Source: DASPMP01 sp035758925 (GTDB taxonomy: Bacteria; Gemmatimonadota; Gemmatimonadetes; Gemmatimonadales; Gemmatimonadaceae). From it: DNA of 14,506 bases. Shown here in pieces: positions 5,532 through 14,407 of this stretch. The notes beneath the pieces were generated by a model that saw only the letters and a program-made list of their open reading frames with translations, ran no database searches and had not been told where the DNA came from. The position numbers were made by a program, and so were the translations under genes. The stretch lies in contig DASTVV010000143.1 of assembly GCA_035758925.1 (NCBI GenBank), forward strand, positions 1-14,506, read 5' to 3'. The first letter of the stretch is position 1. Every line of letters starts with the position of its first letter.

Positions 5532-7235
5532 ATGACCGAGCGCCGACGCCCACGCAGAGGCGGCACCCGTAAGAGCGGGCGGCCGAGTCGCGGCCGTCGG
5601 AACGACAGCCCCACTATGGACACACAAGACGAAAACCCGTACCGCGAGTCGGGTCCCGCCGATGCTGCAGCGCAGCCGTCGACCCCCGCCGAGAGCTCGG
5701 CACCGACGTATTCGGATAAGACGGAAAACGACGGACGACCAGAGCAGCGCGAAGTGGTCGAGCGCGACGCCGGCGAAGCGCCACCGCCGGATGTCAGCGG
5801 CAACGGCAATGGAGAGCCGTCCGCAGGTGGGGGCGGCGGGGGCGGTGCGGGAGGTGGGGGAGGTTACGGTCCGCGCGACGCCGGCTACCAGAGACGAGAG
5901 CGCGGCTCCGGTGGCGGCGGCGGCGGGGGCGGCGGCGACCGATTCGACAGAAACGGCAGGCGCCATCGGCGCCACAGGGGCCGCGGCCGCCGTGGCGGCG
6001 GACGTGGTGACGGTGGACCGGGTGGCGGTACGGGTGGCGGCGGCGGCGGAGCCGGCACGTTCACCGGTGAGCAGCAGGCGGGGGGCGCGCCTCACGCACC
6101 GGTCGTTCTCACTCCGGTAGGCGACACACAGGGCTGGTTCGATCCGTCGCGTGACGGTGGCTTCATTCGCAGGGCGGGCGCGAGCTACCTGGCGGAACCG
6201 GGCGATGCATGGGTTTCGCCCGCGGTGGTGAGACAGTGGGGCATCAGGAAGGGCGACCATCTTCACGCGCTCGTTGGTCGCGACCAGCGCGGCCGCACCT
6301 CGGTAATGGAGATCCAGACGCTCAACGGCGCGGATCCGCAGCTCGCGCTCAAGCGGCAGGACTTCCAGTCGCTGACGGCCGCATATCCCGAACGCAAGCT
6401 GTATCTCGAAACGGGACGTCCGGCCAAGGGCGGACACGAGCTGACACGCCGCGCCATCGACCTCGTGGCGCCCATCGGCTATGGGCAGCGCGCGCTGATC
6501 GTCGCCCCGGCCCGCGCGGGCAAGACGACGCTGCTGCACGCGATCACGGAAGGCATCGTGATCAATCACCCGCAGGCGGTGCTGCTGATCCTGCTCGTGG
6601 ACGAGCGGCCCGAGGAAGTGAGCGAGGCGATTTCGTGGGGCGTGGGTGAGGTCATCGCGTCGAGCTTCGACCAGCCCGCGCAGCGCCACGTGGAAGTGGT
6701 CGAGATGGTGATGGAGCACGCACGCCGTCTCGTCGAGATGGGCAAGGACGTCATCATTGTTTTGGACTCGCTCACGCGCATGGCGCGCGCGCATAACACC
6801 GCTGAGCGCGGAACCGGCCGGACGCTTTCGGGTGGTCTCGACGCCACCGCGATGGCAAAGCCGAAGGCGTTCTTCGGCAGCGCGCGCGCGATTCCCGAGA
6901 ACGCCGGCGGCGGATCGCTGACGATCATCTCCACCGCGCTCGTCGAAACGGGCTCGCGCATGGACGACGTGATCTTCGAGGAGTTCAAGGGCACGGGCAA
7001 CAGCGAGATCAAGCTGGATCGCTCGCTGGCCGACAAGCGCATCTATCCGGCGATCGACATCGCGACGAGCGGCACGCGGCGTGAGGAGAAACTGTTCAAG
7101 CCCGAGCAGCTGGAAACCGTGTACGCGCTGCGGCGCGGTCTGGCGCAGATGCCCCCGCAGTCGGCGATGGAGTGGTTGATCAAAAGAATCGCGGCGACGC
7201 CATCCAACGACGCACTGCTGGCGGGACTGATCTAG
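5532..7235 (+). CDS. rho: Transcription termination factor Rho
   Basis: This is a 567-aa hexameric RNA-dependent ATPase that ends untranslated transcripts (E. coli Rho has 419 aa). The RNA-binding OB domain spans about 196-270 (GGFIRRAGASYL, DAWVSPAVVRQWGIRKGD). The ATPase domain follows, with Walker A APARAGKTT (325-333), the catalytic Glu358 region LLVDERPEEV, Walker B VIIVLDSLTR (407-416), the Q loop near GRTLSGGLDA, R-loop EEFKGTGNSE, and an arginine-finger candidate Arg516 in SGTRREE. The N-terminal ~190 residues are low-complexity: basic at 1-23, acidic/polar to ~95, then Gly-rich runs with an Arg/His cluster (HRRHRGRGRR). I see no Rho_N helical domain there. An in-frame stop at 5517 rules out a longer protein. 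ATG 5532 has no Shine-Dalgarno; Met29 (5616) is the alternative start. It is transcribed toward tamA. Confidence 0.95.
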   Translation: MTERRRPRRGGTRKSGRPSRGRRNDSPTMDTQDENPYRESGPADAAAQPSTPAESSAPTYSDKTENDGRPEQREVVERDAGEAPPPDVSGNGNGEPSAGGGGGGGAGGGGGYGPRDAGYQRRERGSGGGGGGGGGDRFDRNGRRHRRHRGRGRRGGGRGDGGPGGGTGGGGGGAGTFTGEQQAGGAPHAPVVLTPVGDTQGWFDPSRDGGFIRRAGASYLAEPGDAWVSPAVVRQWGIRKGDHLHALVGRDQRGRTSVMEIQTLNGADPQLALKRQDFQSLTAAYPERKLYLETGRPAKGGHELTRRAIDLVAPIGYGQRALIVAPARAGKTTLLHAITEGIVINHPQAVLLILLVDERPEEVSEAISWGVGEVIASSFDQPAQRHVEVVEMVMEHARRLVEMGKDVIIVLDSLTRMARAHNTAERGTGRTLSGGLDATAMAKPKAFFGSARAIPENAGGGSLTIISTALVETGSRMDDVIFEEFKGTGNSEIKLDRSLADKRIYPAIDIATSGTRREEKLFKPEQLETVYALRRGLAQMPPQSAMEWLIKRIAATPSNDALLAGLI

Positions 7236-7243
7236 CTAGAAAG

Positions 7244-7436
7244 CAGGGACGAGGGACACGGCGCAGGGGACCGGCCCAACTACAAGAGCGGGAACAGAGA
7301 AGGGGGAACGGTTAAGGGGAACGGTAGCGAGCACGTCCCTTTCGCCGTTCCCCTTCCCTATTCCCCTTAACCAGTCCCGCAGTTGCAGTTGGGCCGGTCC
7401 CCCCGGTCCCCCCGGTCCCTCGTCCCCGGTCCCTGT
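7244..7436. repeat. Large imperfect palindrome between rho and tamA
   Basis: Several blocks on the left match the reverse complement of blocks on the right in nested order: 7247-7257 with 7415-7425, GGGACCGGCCCAACT (7267-7281) with 7387-7401, GCGGGA (7288-7293) with 7375-7380, GGTTAAGGGGAA (7310-7321) with 7361-7372, and AAGGGGAACGG (7314-7324) with 7345-7355. The centre is near 7325-7344. The right arm also carries repeated CCGGTCCCC units. The transcript would fold into one very long hairpin. It may end rho transcription, stabilise mRNA ends, or be a decayed MITE/REP-like element. Confidence 0.85.
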
Positions 7437-7473
7437 CGCGCCGGGCATTTCTATTGCTCAGCTAAGCGACGCC

Positions 7474-9720
7474 ATGTGTTGCCCAAACGCAGCGTCGCGT
7501 CTGCAGCTGTACGCCGCGCTTCTCACGTCGCTCCTTCTCGCACCACGCGCGCTGGACGCGCAGGACGAGAGCGGACAACAGCGCGAAGCGCCCGAGGTGC
7601 GCGAGTTGGTGCTCAATGGCGTGCACTCGGTCAGTCGCCTGAACCTCGAGCAATCCATCGCCACCACGCGCAGCGCGTGCAAGAGCTTCCTGTGGACGCC
7701 CATTTGCTGGATCAGCCGGTCGCCCACCATCTGGGACAAACACTACCTCGATCACACCGAGCTGCGGCGCGACGTCCTTCGCATAAAGGTTTTCTACTGG
7801 AAACGCGGCTACCGCGAGACGACGGTCGATACCTCCGTCGTGAAGCTCAGGCCCAATCAGGTCCGAGTGGTCTTCAACATCGTGGAAGGGCCGCCGACCG
7901 TGATCGCGGCAATGCGCGTGGACTTCGACAGCACCCTGATCCCTGCGGGGCTCGTGCGCCGCATGACCACGCTGGCGACCGGCGATCCGCTCAACCTGAT
8001 CGTGCTGGACTCCATGCGGCTCAATCTGCAGCTCGCGATGTGGAATCGCGGCCACGGGGACGCGCAGGTGGACACCATCATCGCCCTGGACACGGCGCGC
8101 CGCCGCGCCAACGTGACGGTGCGCATCAACCCACGCTGGATCACGACCGTGGGGACGATCACGGTGCGCGGCAACGAGGAAGTGAGCGCGCGCACGATCC
8201 AGAACTCGATCATGCTGCGTCCGGGCGGAGTCTTCCGCTATGTGGACCTCACCGAAAGCCAGCGCAACCTCTACGAGTCGAACCTGTTTCGCCTGGCGCT
8301 GCTCTCCGTGCCGCCGCGTCCGGACAGCGTCAAGGACATCGATATCGACGTTCGCGAGACGAAGCTCCGCGATGCGCGGATATCGGGCGGCTTCAACACG
8401 GTGGACTACATCCAGCTGGACGGGAACTACACGCATCACAACCTCTTCGGCGGCGCGCGGCGGCTCGAGGTCACCGCCATCCTCGGCAACCTAGGCGCGC
8501 GGCCACTGGGCAACGACCTGTTCAACCAGATCGAGCCCGACTTCTCCGATCCTGGTGTGTTCCAGCAACCGACGTGGCAGGTGAGCGCGGACCTCAAGCA
8601 GCCGGCGTGGCTGGGGAAACCGGAAAACACGCTGGCGCTGGGCGCGTTCACGCATCGGCGCGCGACGCCCGCGGTGTACATCGATCGCGGCTACGGTGGC
8701 CAGCTGTCGTACACGCGCATGCTCGCGCCTCGGGCGCCGGCGAGCACCGCGTACCGGTTCGAGGTCACGCGCGTGGAAGCCGGCGACGTGTATTACTGCA
8801 TCAACTACGGCGTCTGCGACAATGCGACGATCGAGACGCTGCGCCTCCACCAGACGTTGTCTCCGCTGGCGCTGAGCTTCGGCATCGACCGAACCGACGT
8901 CCCGTTCTCGCCGACCAAGGGCTACATCGCGCGCGTCGACCTCGAGACCGCGACCAGCTGGACAGCGTCGGACTTCCGCTATAACCGGGCGTACGCCGAG
9001 GCGTCGGCATACACGCACTTCCGGTATCCGAGTCGCGATCCGCGCTCGCAGGTGCTGGCCGGCCACATCGCCTTCGGCTGGGTGCGCGCGCTGGCGGCCG
9101 CCAATACGGACCTGGACCTGCTGCACCCGCGGAAGCGCTTCTATGCGGGCGGCTCGCACTCCGTGCGTGGTTACGACGAGAACCAGCTGGGGCCGCGCAT
9201 CCTCACCATTCCGCCCGACGTGCTGGCCAGGACCGGCTGCGACGTCAGTACGATCGCGTCGGTCGCGGGCTGCGACCCGAACTCGGATTCGCTCAGGACG
9301 CGCGACTTTACCCCGCGTCCCACCGGCGGTGTCTCGCTGCTGGAGGGCAGCGTCGAGATTCGCGTTCCATTCGGACAGCGGATGATCTGGGCCGCCTTCC
9401 TGGACGCCGGCGTCGTCGGCAGCAGCCACCTGGAGAACTTCATCGACATCAATGTGCTCGTGCGCGGCGCCGCGGCGGTGACGCCAGGATTCGGCGTTCG
9501 CTACAGGTCGCCCGTCGGTCCGATCCGCGCCGACCTGGGCTACAACCCGCGGCAGAACGACGAGCTCACGGTGGTCACCACGGCGCCGGACTCCACGGGT
9601 CGGCAGCGCATGGTGCCGCTCAGAATCAAGCGGAGCTTCACGAACGCAGGAACGGCACGAGGGTTCTGGTCGATCTTCAACCAGTTCGTGCTCCACCTGT
9701 CCATCGGCGAGGCCTTCTGA
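7474..9720 (+). CDS. tamA: TamA-type Omp85 outer-membrane barrel protein
   Basis: This is a 748-aa outer-membrane protein of the BamA/TamA superfamily. Residues 1-29 are a signal peptide (hydrophobic LYAALLTSLLLA, cleavage near ALDAQ). Three POTRA-like domains follow: about 41-139 (VRELVLNGVHSV to FNIVEGP), 140-218 and 222-295 (TVGTITVRGNEEVSARTIQN to DIDVRE). Residues about 298-748 are the barrel, with the lid-loop motif FYAGGSHSVRGY (RGY at 565-567) and a C-terminal Phe (IGEAF) as barrel-assembly signal. The family inserts or translocates outer-membrane proteins or supports lipid transport. Three POTRAs and the tamB gene immediately downstream favour TamA over BamA (usually five POTRAs). 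Odd points: a Cys-containing insertion in POTRA1 (Cys70, Cys78) and close Cys pairs in barrel loops (442/448, 589/600). ATG 7474 has no clear ribosome-binding site. Confidence 0.88.
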   Translation: MCCPNAASRLQLYAALLTSLLLAPRALDAQDESGQQREAPEVRELVLNGVHSVSRLNLEQSIATTRSACKSFLWTPICWISRSPTIWDKHYLDHTELRRDVLRIKVFYWKRGYRETTVDTSVVKLRPNQVRVVFNIVEGPPTVIAAMRVDFDSTLIPAGLVRRMTTLATGDPLNLIVLDSMRLNLQLAMWNRGHGDAQVDTIIALDTARRRANVTVRINPRWITTVGTITVRGNEEVSARTIQNSIMLRPGGVFRYVDLTESQRNLYESNLFRLALLSVPPRPDSVKDIDIDVRETKLRDARISGGFNTVDYIQLDGNYTHHNLFGGARRLEVTAILGNLGARPLGNDLFNQIEPDFSDPGVFQQPTWQVSADLKQPAWLGKPENTLALGAFTHRRATPAVYIDRGYGGQLSYTRMLAPRAPASTAYRFEVTRVEAGDVYYCINYGVCDNATIETLRLHQTLSPLALSFGIDRTDVPFSPTKGYIARVDLETATSWTASDFRYNRAYAEASAYTHFRYPSRDPRSQVLAGHIAFGWVRALAAANTDLDLLHPRKRFYAGGSHSVRGYDENQLGPRILTIPPDVLARTGCDVSTIASVAGCDPNSDSLRTRDFTPRPTGGVSLLEGSVEIRVPFGQRMIWAAFLDAGVVGSSHLENFIDINVLVRGAAAVTPGFGVRYRSPVGPIRADLGYNPRQNDELTVVTTAPDSTGRQRMVPLRIKRSFTNAGTARGFWSIFNQFVLHLSIGEAF

Positions 9721-9736
9721 TGCGTGATGAGTGGTA

Positions 9737-9784
9737 CGTCAGCATGCGTCACGCGCCATGCGTCAGCATGCGTCATGCGCCGTG
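9737..9784 (+). repeat. 24-bp tandem repeat at the tamA-tamB junction
   Basis: Two copies of a 24-bp unit beginning CGTCAGCATGCGTCA (9737-9760 and 9761-9784) differ at two positions, and a third partial copy starts at 9785. The 8-mer ATGCGTCA recurs three times, with an inverted-like ATGCGTGA at 9720. The array lies between the tamA stop (9718-9720) and the preferred tamB start (9803). If translation began at GTG 9731, it would encode an 8-residue repeat (RQHASRAM, RQHASCAV). Confidence 0.8.
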
Positions 9785-9802
9785 CGTCGGCGGGTTGGTT
9801 CG

Positions 9803-12800
9803 ATGCTGCTGAGACTCGTTCGCGGACTCGCGGTCCTGGTCGTCTCGCTCGCAGTCGTCGTGGCGCTCGCGATCTGGGGGCTCTCCGCGACCGACTGGGG
9901 CCGGGAACGCGTCCGTCGCTTCGCGCTCGACAAGCTCCAGGGCTATGTGCACGGCAAGGTCACCATCGGCCGGGTGCGCGGAAATCTCCTCACCGGCGCC
10001 ACGATCGACGCGTTCGCCATCACCGACACCACGGGCCAGCCATTCATCGTCGCCGAGCAAGTGAGCGCGCGGTATCGCATCATGGATTTGATCGCCGGAA
10101 GGGTCGATCTGCGTTCGGTGCGACTGGTGCGTCCACTCGTCATGCTCGACCGGCCACCGGGTGGCAAATGGAACTACCAGCGGATCTTTCCGTCGTCCAC
10201 CAAGAAGCGGACGCCTGGACAGCGTCCCTGGATCTTGCTCCACGACGTCACGGTGCTGGGCGGTCACCTGTACGTGCGGACCCCCTGGCACCCGGACACG
10301 TCACTCTCGCGCGCGGCGCAGGACAGCTCGATTCGCGAAGCCATGCGTGGCGAAAGCCGGCTGCTCGTGGTGCGCGCGCCGACACCCGGTCAGCGTTTCC
10401 AGTTCCAGAAGATCATCGAGCTGCGCGACATCACGACGCGTGCTCCGCTGGTTCGCATCTCACAGCCGGGCTACGAGAACCGCCTGGCGCAGGTGGCTTC
10501 GCTGCAGACCATCGCCTTTCCGTTCCGCCCACCACCGGCGACCGTGACCGACGCCATAGGCATCGTGCGCTTCAACAACGATTCGGCCTGGTGGCACGAC
10601 GCCGCTGTCCGGATGCCGGGTTCGTACGTGCGCGGGGACGGACGGTACATCTTCGACGGCGGTGACATGAACATCGCCGCACGCGGCCGGCCCGCGGCCT
10701 TCGCCGATTTTCGCTGGGTCTACCCGCGCTTCCCGTCGACCGGTGGAGGTCCGCTGGATTTCGGCCTGGAGTGGCGCGGAACGACGGAGCACTACGTCGT
10801 CAAGAATGCGGATGTCCGGACCGAAGGAGCGAGGCTGCGCGGAAAGTTTGCCATCACGTTCGCCGATACCTTCTCGATTCACGACACCGACGTCCGGTTC
10901 TCGAACGTGAGCACGAAGCTGGTCGAACAGCTCGTGCCGGACTTCGAGTCGCCGCGGCGCGGCACGCTGGACGGACAAATGACGGTGGCCGGCGGTCGCA
11001 ACGAGTTTCACCTCTCGGGGGACCTCGCGTTCCATGATCCTGGCACCGGCACGAGCCGGGTCTCGGGCAACGGCGGCTTCAGCGTGCGAGCAGGCGTCTG
11101 GCGGCTCAGAAACGTGCACGCGCGCGTCAACCCGGTGCAGGTAGCGCTGGTCAAGGCGCTGGCGCCGACGTTCGGCGACGTCATCCAACCCATCGATGGT
11201 ACGATCGTGGGGACCGTCAACATCGATGGCACCACGCGAACGTCGCTGGCCTTCTCGGGCGACATCGAACACTTCGACCGGCGCGGCCGCTCGCATCTCA
11301 CTGGCAAGGCCAACGTCAGCATGTCCGGGTCCGGGACGTTCGGCATCGACGTCGAAGCAAGCCCGCTCTCGCTCGCGACCGTGGGACTCCTGGCGCCGTC
11401 GCTCGCGCTGCGTGGCAATGCGCTGGGCAAGGTTCGCGTGAGCGGTACGACGAGGCACCAGCGATTCGAGGTGGACCTGGCTCTGCCCGGCGGCGGCCGC
11501 CTCGGAGCGAATGGCACGCTGGCGTTCACGTGCGATCGCTTCGTGTCGTGCATCGAGTACGACGTGGCCGGCCGGATGCGCAACGTGAACTTCGCGGCGG
11601 TGAGCCCTCGCGCACCGCAAACGGTGCTCAACGCGTCCGTCGCGGCAAAGGGTCGAGGGCTGGAGCCCCGCACGATGCACGCCGCGCTGGCGGGCGATTT
11701 CATGCGGTCGCAATTCGACACCCTCGTCATCGACAGCGGCGTCGTTCGCGGCGCGCTCGGCGACGGGATGGCGCGGGCGGACCGGCTCATGATCATCGCG
11801 TCGCGCAATCGGCTGGACGCGTCGGGCACGTTCGGGCTGGTCGCGGGCCGCACTGGCGATCTGAGATACCAGTTGCGCGTCGACTCGCTCGGCGCGTTCA
11901 GCGGCTGGATTCCCGGCTCCGAGGTGGGCGTCGAGCGCCCGCGTCCCCTGCTGGTGCGGCGGGCGGTGGAGCGCGCCCGCGCCGACTCGGAGCGCATCGC
12001 GCGCGCGACCGAGGTCGAGCGCGCGGCCACCGGACGCGCCATGCCGAAGATTCCAGTGGACACGCCACGATCGATCGCGCGGAGCGTGCTGTCGGGGACA
12101 CTGTTCGCGAGCGGCACGCTGCACGGCAACGTGAAGAATTTCGACCTGCGAGGCCGCTTGACCGCCGACGACCTCGTCGCCCGCGGCAACTCCGCGCGCT
12201 CGCTTCGTGCCGAGTACTCCTGGACGAACGCGAGAACGCCCAACTCCACGATCGCCGTGGCCGCCGAAGGCCGGGAGATATCGATCAAGGGATTCCTCTT
12301 CGATACGCTCGAGGCACGCGTCGCCTATCGCAGGCCGACAGCCCGCGGCGAGTTCCAGCTGGCGGTTCGACAAGGCACCGAACGCGATTACTCGACGCGC
12401 GGCACGTTCGTGTTCGACTCGAAGCGCGAGGTGCGGCTGACGGCCCTGACGCTGCGTTCCGATACGGTCGTGTGGAAGCTGGCGCGCGACGCCGTGATCA
12501 AGTGGAACCCATCGGGTATCGAGGCCCGCGACGTGGAGCTCAACAGCAACACGGGCAGCAGGATCTACGCGAGCGGGGTGCTTCCCAAGTCGGGCAACGT
12601 GAATGGCGTCATTGACGTGCAGAACTTCCAGGTGTCCGACATTTCCTCGTTCCTCCAGAGCGATGTGGAGCTGTCCGGCGTACTCACGGCGCGCGCCCAG
12701 GTGGAGGGCACGCTGCGAAGTCCACGCTTCCACGGCGCGGCTGGCGTCGTGAACGGCAAATACCGAGGCTCGGTGGTGCCGAACTTCCGCGGGACATTCG

Positions 12801-14407
12801 CATACGCCAACACCACGCTCGAGGTGAAGGCTGAGGCGCTCCGCGGGACGGGCACGCAACTCCTGGTGGCCGATGCGTCGCTCCCGATCAATCTCGCGCT
12901 GACGGGGGTGCCAGCGGGACGCTCGCGCCTGCTGGAGCGACCGCTGCGCGTGGACGTCACCGGGGACAGCCTGCCGCTGGACCTCATTTCGACACTGACC
13001 GACGCCGTGACACAAATCCGGGGCCGGGCCGTCGGCAAGTTCGCGATGCGCGGAACATGGCAGCACGCGACGTTCGCGGGCGGAGCGACGTGGGTGGGCG
13101 GCTCGCTGATGGTCGTGCCCACGGGGATGGTCGTCGATCACATCGTCGCGAACGTGCGAATGGTCCGCGATACCGTGTTCGTGGACTCGATCGCCGGACG
13201 CAGCGGCAAGGGCCCGGTGCGGCTGGCCGGGCGAATGTTCCTGCAGAACTGGCGCGAGCCCGAGCTCGACCTCCATCTCACTGGCAACAATACCGAGGTG
13301 CTGGACAACAAGTGGGGCAAGCTGGACGCGGACGTCGGCTTGAGTGCCACCGGCCCGTGGCGGAACGTCTACATCGCCGGTCTGGTGGGCGTGCGCGAAG
13401 GTGTGTTCTACCTGCCGGAATCGAACCAGAAGACGGTCGTCAACACTGGCGATCCCACGATCTTCCAGGTGGCCGACAGCTCGGTGCTGAGCGACACGGA
13501 GTTGTTCCCGGCGAGCTCACCGCTGCTGGAGCACATCAGGCTGGACGTCGATCTCACGGTGAGCCGCAACACGTGGCTGCGCTCGCGCGACGCCAACATC
13601 GAGATCTACTCGGATGGTCCGCTGCGCGTGCATCGCGAAGGCGACGCGCTGGCCCTCACCGGAATCATCGCGACGGACCGCGGTGAATACACGTTCCTGA
13701 GCCGGCGCTTCCAGATCAAGCGCGGTTCCGCGACGTTCGTCGGTGGGCCGGAGTTGAACCCGACGCTGCAGGCAACGGGCGAGTACGAAGTGCAGCAGAC
13801 CGGCCGGCCGAACTTCAACATCCGCGTCGTCATCGGCGGCACGGCACGCAAGCCGAAGCTGAGCCTGGAAAGCGACGCGGAGCCGCCGATCTCGCAGTCG
13901 GACCTCCTCAGCTATCTCGCGTTCGGACGCAGCACCACGTCTCTCTTGCAGCTCGAGGGATCGGGCCTGTCGGGTGCGACGGCGACGGGCAGTCTCGTGG
14001 GCGTCGGCGCCGCGCTCGCGATGCAGCGACTCACGGCCGTCGCGCTGGGGGTCATGGCCGACGAGATCGAGGGCGAGGCCGGCAAGGGGCTCGGCGCGGA
14101 CGTTTTCGCGATCACACCCGCCGACGTCCCTACGGAACTCGGCGCCGTGGGAAGCTTCCTGCAGGCGACGCGCGTCGAGGCCGGGAAATACGTGAGTCCG
14201 TATCTGTTTCTGGCGTTCCAGTCAGAGCTTCAGCTGGGGAACCGGAAGTGGCCGGGCATTCGCGCGCAGTACCGGACGCCGAAGGGATTCCGGTTCGAGG
14301 CCGCGGTGGAGACGCGCTACCGGCTGCGACCACCGACGCTCGATCAGCAGCCGATCCCGGGCATCAGCAGCTTCGGGGCGTTCATCATCAAGGAGTGGCG
14401 GTTTTAG
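9803..14407 (+). CDS. tamB: TamB / DUF490 (AsmA-like) envelope-spanning protein
   Basis: This 1534-aa protein is the inner-membrane partner of TamA and belongs to the AsmA-like bridge proteins. They span the periplasm as a long beta-taco groove and are implicated in outer-membrane protein assembly and phospholipid transport. I start it at ATG 9803 because the hydrophobic anchor follows at once (residues about 9-26, LAVLVVSLAVVVALAIWG); GTG 9731 would only add the repeat-encoded residues. Next comes the AsmA-type segment VTIGRVRGNLLTGATIDAF, then about 1000 residues of repetitive beta-strand sequence. It is interrupted at about 705-765 by a charged helical stretch (RRAVERARADSERIARATEV). The C-terminal DUF490 domain includes TGIIATDRGEYTFLSRRF (near 1285) and SQSDLLSYLAFGR (near 1365), and ends IIKEWRF. 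A Cys pair (577/583) lies in TCDRFVSC. Co-transcription with tamA is likely. Confidence 0.92.
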   Translation: MLLRLVRGLAVLVVSLAVVVALAIWGLSATDWGRERVRRFALDKLQGYVHGKVTIGRVRGNLLTGATIDAFAITDTTGQPFIVAEQVSARYRIMDLIAGRVDLRSVRLVRPLVMLDRPPGGKWNYQRIFPSSTKKRTPGQRPWILLHDVTVLGGHLYVRTPWHPDTSLSRAAQDSSIREAMRGESRLLVVRAPTPGQRFQFQKIIELRDITTRAPLVRISQPGYENRLAQVASLQTIAFPFRPPPATVTDAIGIVRFNNDSAWWHDAAVRMPGSYVRGDGRYIFDGGDMNIAARGRPAAFADFRWVYPRFPSTGGGPLDFGLEWRGTTEHYVVKNADVRTEGARLRGKFAITFADTFSIHDTDVRFSNVSTKLVEQLVPDFESPRRGTLDGQMTVAGGRNEFHLSGDLAFHDPGTGTSRVSGNGGFSVRAGVWRLRNVHARVNPVQVALVKALAPTFGDVIQPIDGTIVGTVNIDGTTRTSLAFSGDIEHFDRRGRSHLTGKANVSMSGSGTFGIDVEASPLSLATVGLLAPSLALRGNALGKVRVSGTTRHQRFEVDLALPGGGRLGANGTLAFTCDRFVSCIEYDVAGRMRNVNFAAVSPRAPQTVLNASVAAKGRGLEPRTMHAALAGDFMRSQFDTLVIDSGVVRGALGDGMARADRLMIIASRNRLDASGTFGLVAGRTGDLRYQLRVDSLGAFSGWIPGSEVGVERPRPLLVRRAVERARADSERIARATEVERAATGRAMPKIPVDTPRSIARSVLSGTLFASGTLHGNVKNFDLRGRLTADDLVARGNSARSLRAEYSWTNARTPNSTIAVAAEGREISIKGFLFDTLEARVAYRRPTARGEFQLAVRQGTERDYSTRGTFVFDSKREVRLTALTLRSDTVVWKLARDAVIKWNPSGIEARDVELNSNTGSRIYASGVLPKSGNVNGVIDVQNFQVSDISSFLQSDVELSGVLTARAQVEGTLRSPRFHGAAGVVNGKYRGSVVPNFRGTFAYANTTLEVKAEALRGTGTQLLVADASLPINLALTGVPAGRSRLLERPLRVDVTGDSLPLDLISTLTDAVTQIRGRAVGKFAMRGTWQHATFAGGATWVGGSLMVVPTGMVVDHIVANVRMVRDTVFVDSIAGRSGKGPVRLAGRMFLQNWREPELDLHLTGNNTEVLDNKWGKLDADVGLSATGPWRNVYIAGLVGVREGVFYLPESNQKTVVNTGDPTIFQVADSSVLSDTELFPASSPLLEHIRLDVDLTVSRNTWLRSRDANIEIYSDGPLRVHREGDALALTGIIATDRGEYTFLSRRFQIKRGSATFVGGPELNPTLQATGEYEVQQTGRPNFNIRVVIGGTARKPKLSLESDAEPPISQSDLLSYLAFGRSTTSLLQLEGSGLSGATATGSLVGVGAALAMQRLTAVALGVMADEIEGEAGKGLGADVFAITPADVPTELGAVGSFLQATRVEAGKYVSPYLFLAFQSELQLGNRKWPGIRAQYRTPKGFRFEAAVETRYRLRPPTLDQQPIPGISSFGAFIIKEWRF

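Noticed and set aside
5529..6794. 421-codon minus-strand open frame opposite rho
   Set aside because: It is the antisense shadow of the Gly-rich and OB regions of rho, with Ala/Thr/Arg low-complexity content and no family signal.
7383..8984. 533-codon plus-strand frame overlapping tamA
   Set aside because: It is a different frame across a clear Omp85 protein; composition is Arg/Pro/His-rich and no motif is recognisable.
10460..13276. 938-codon open frame on the minus strand inside tamB
   Set aside because: It lies wholly antisense to a well-supported gene and its translation is His/Arg-rich with no domain. Long antisense frames are expected from GC-rich codon bias.
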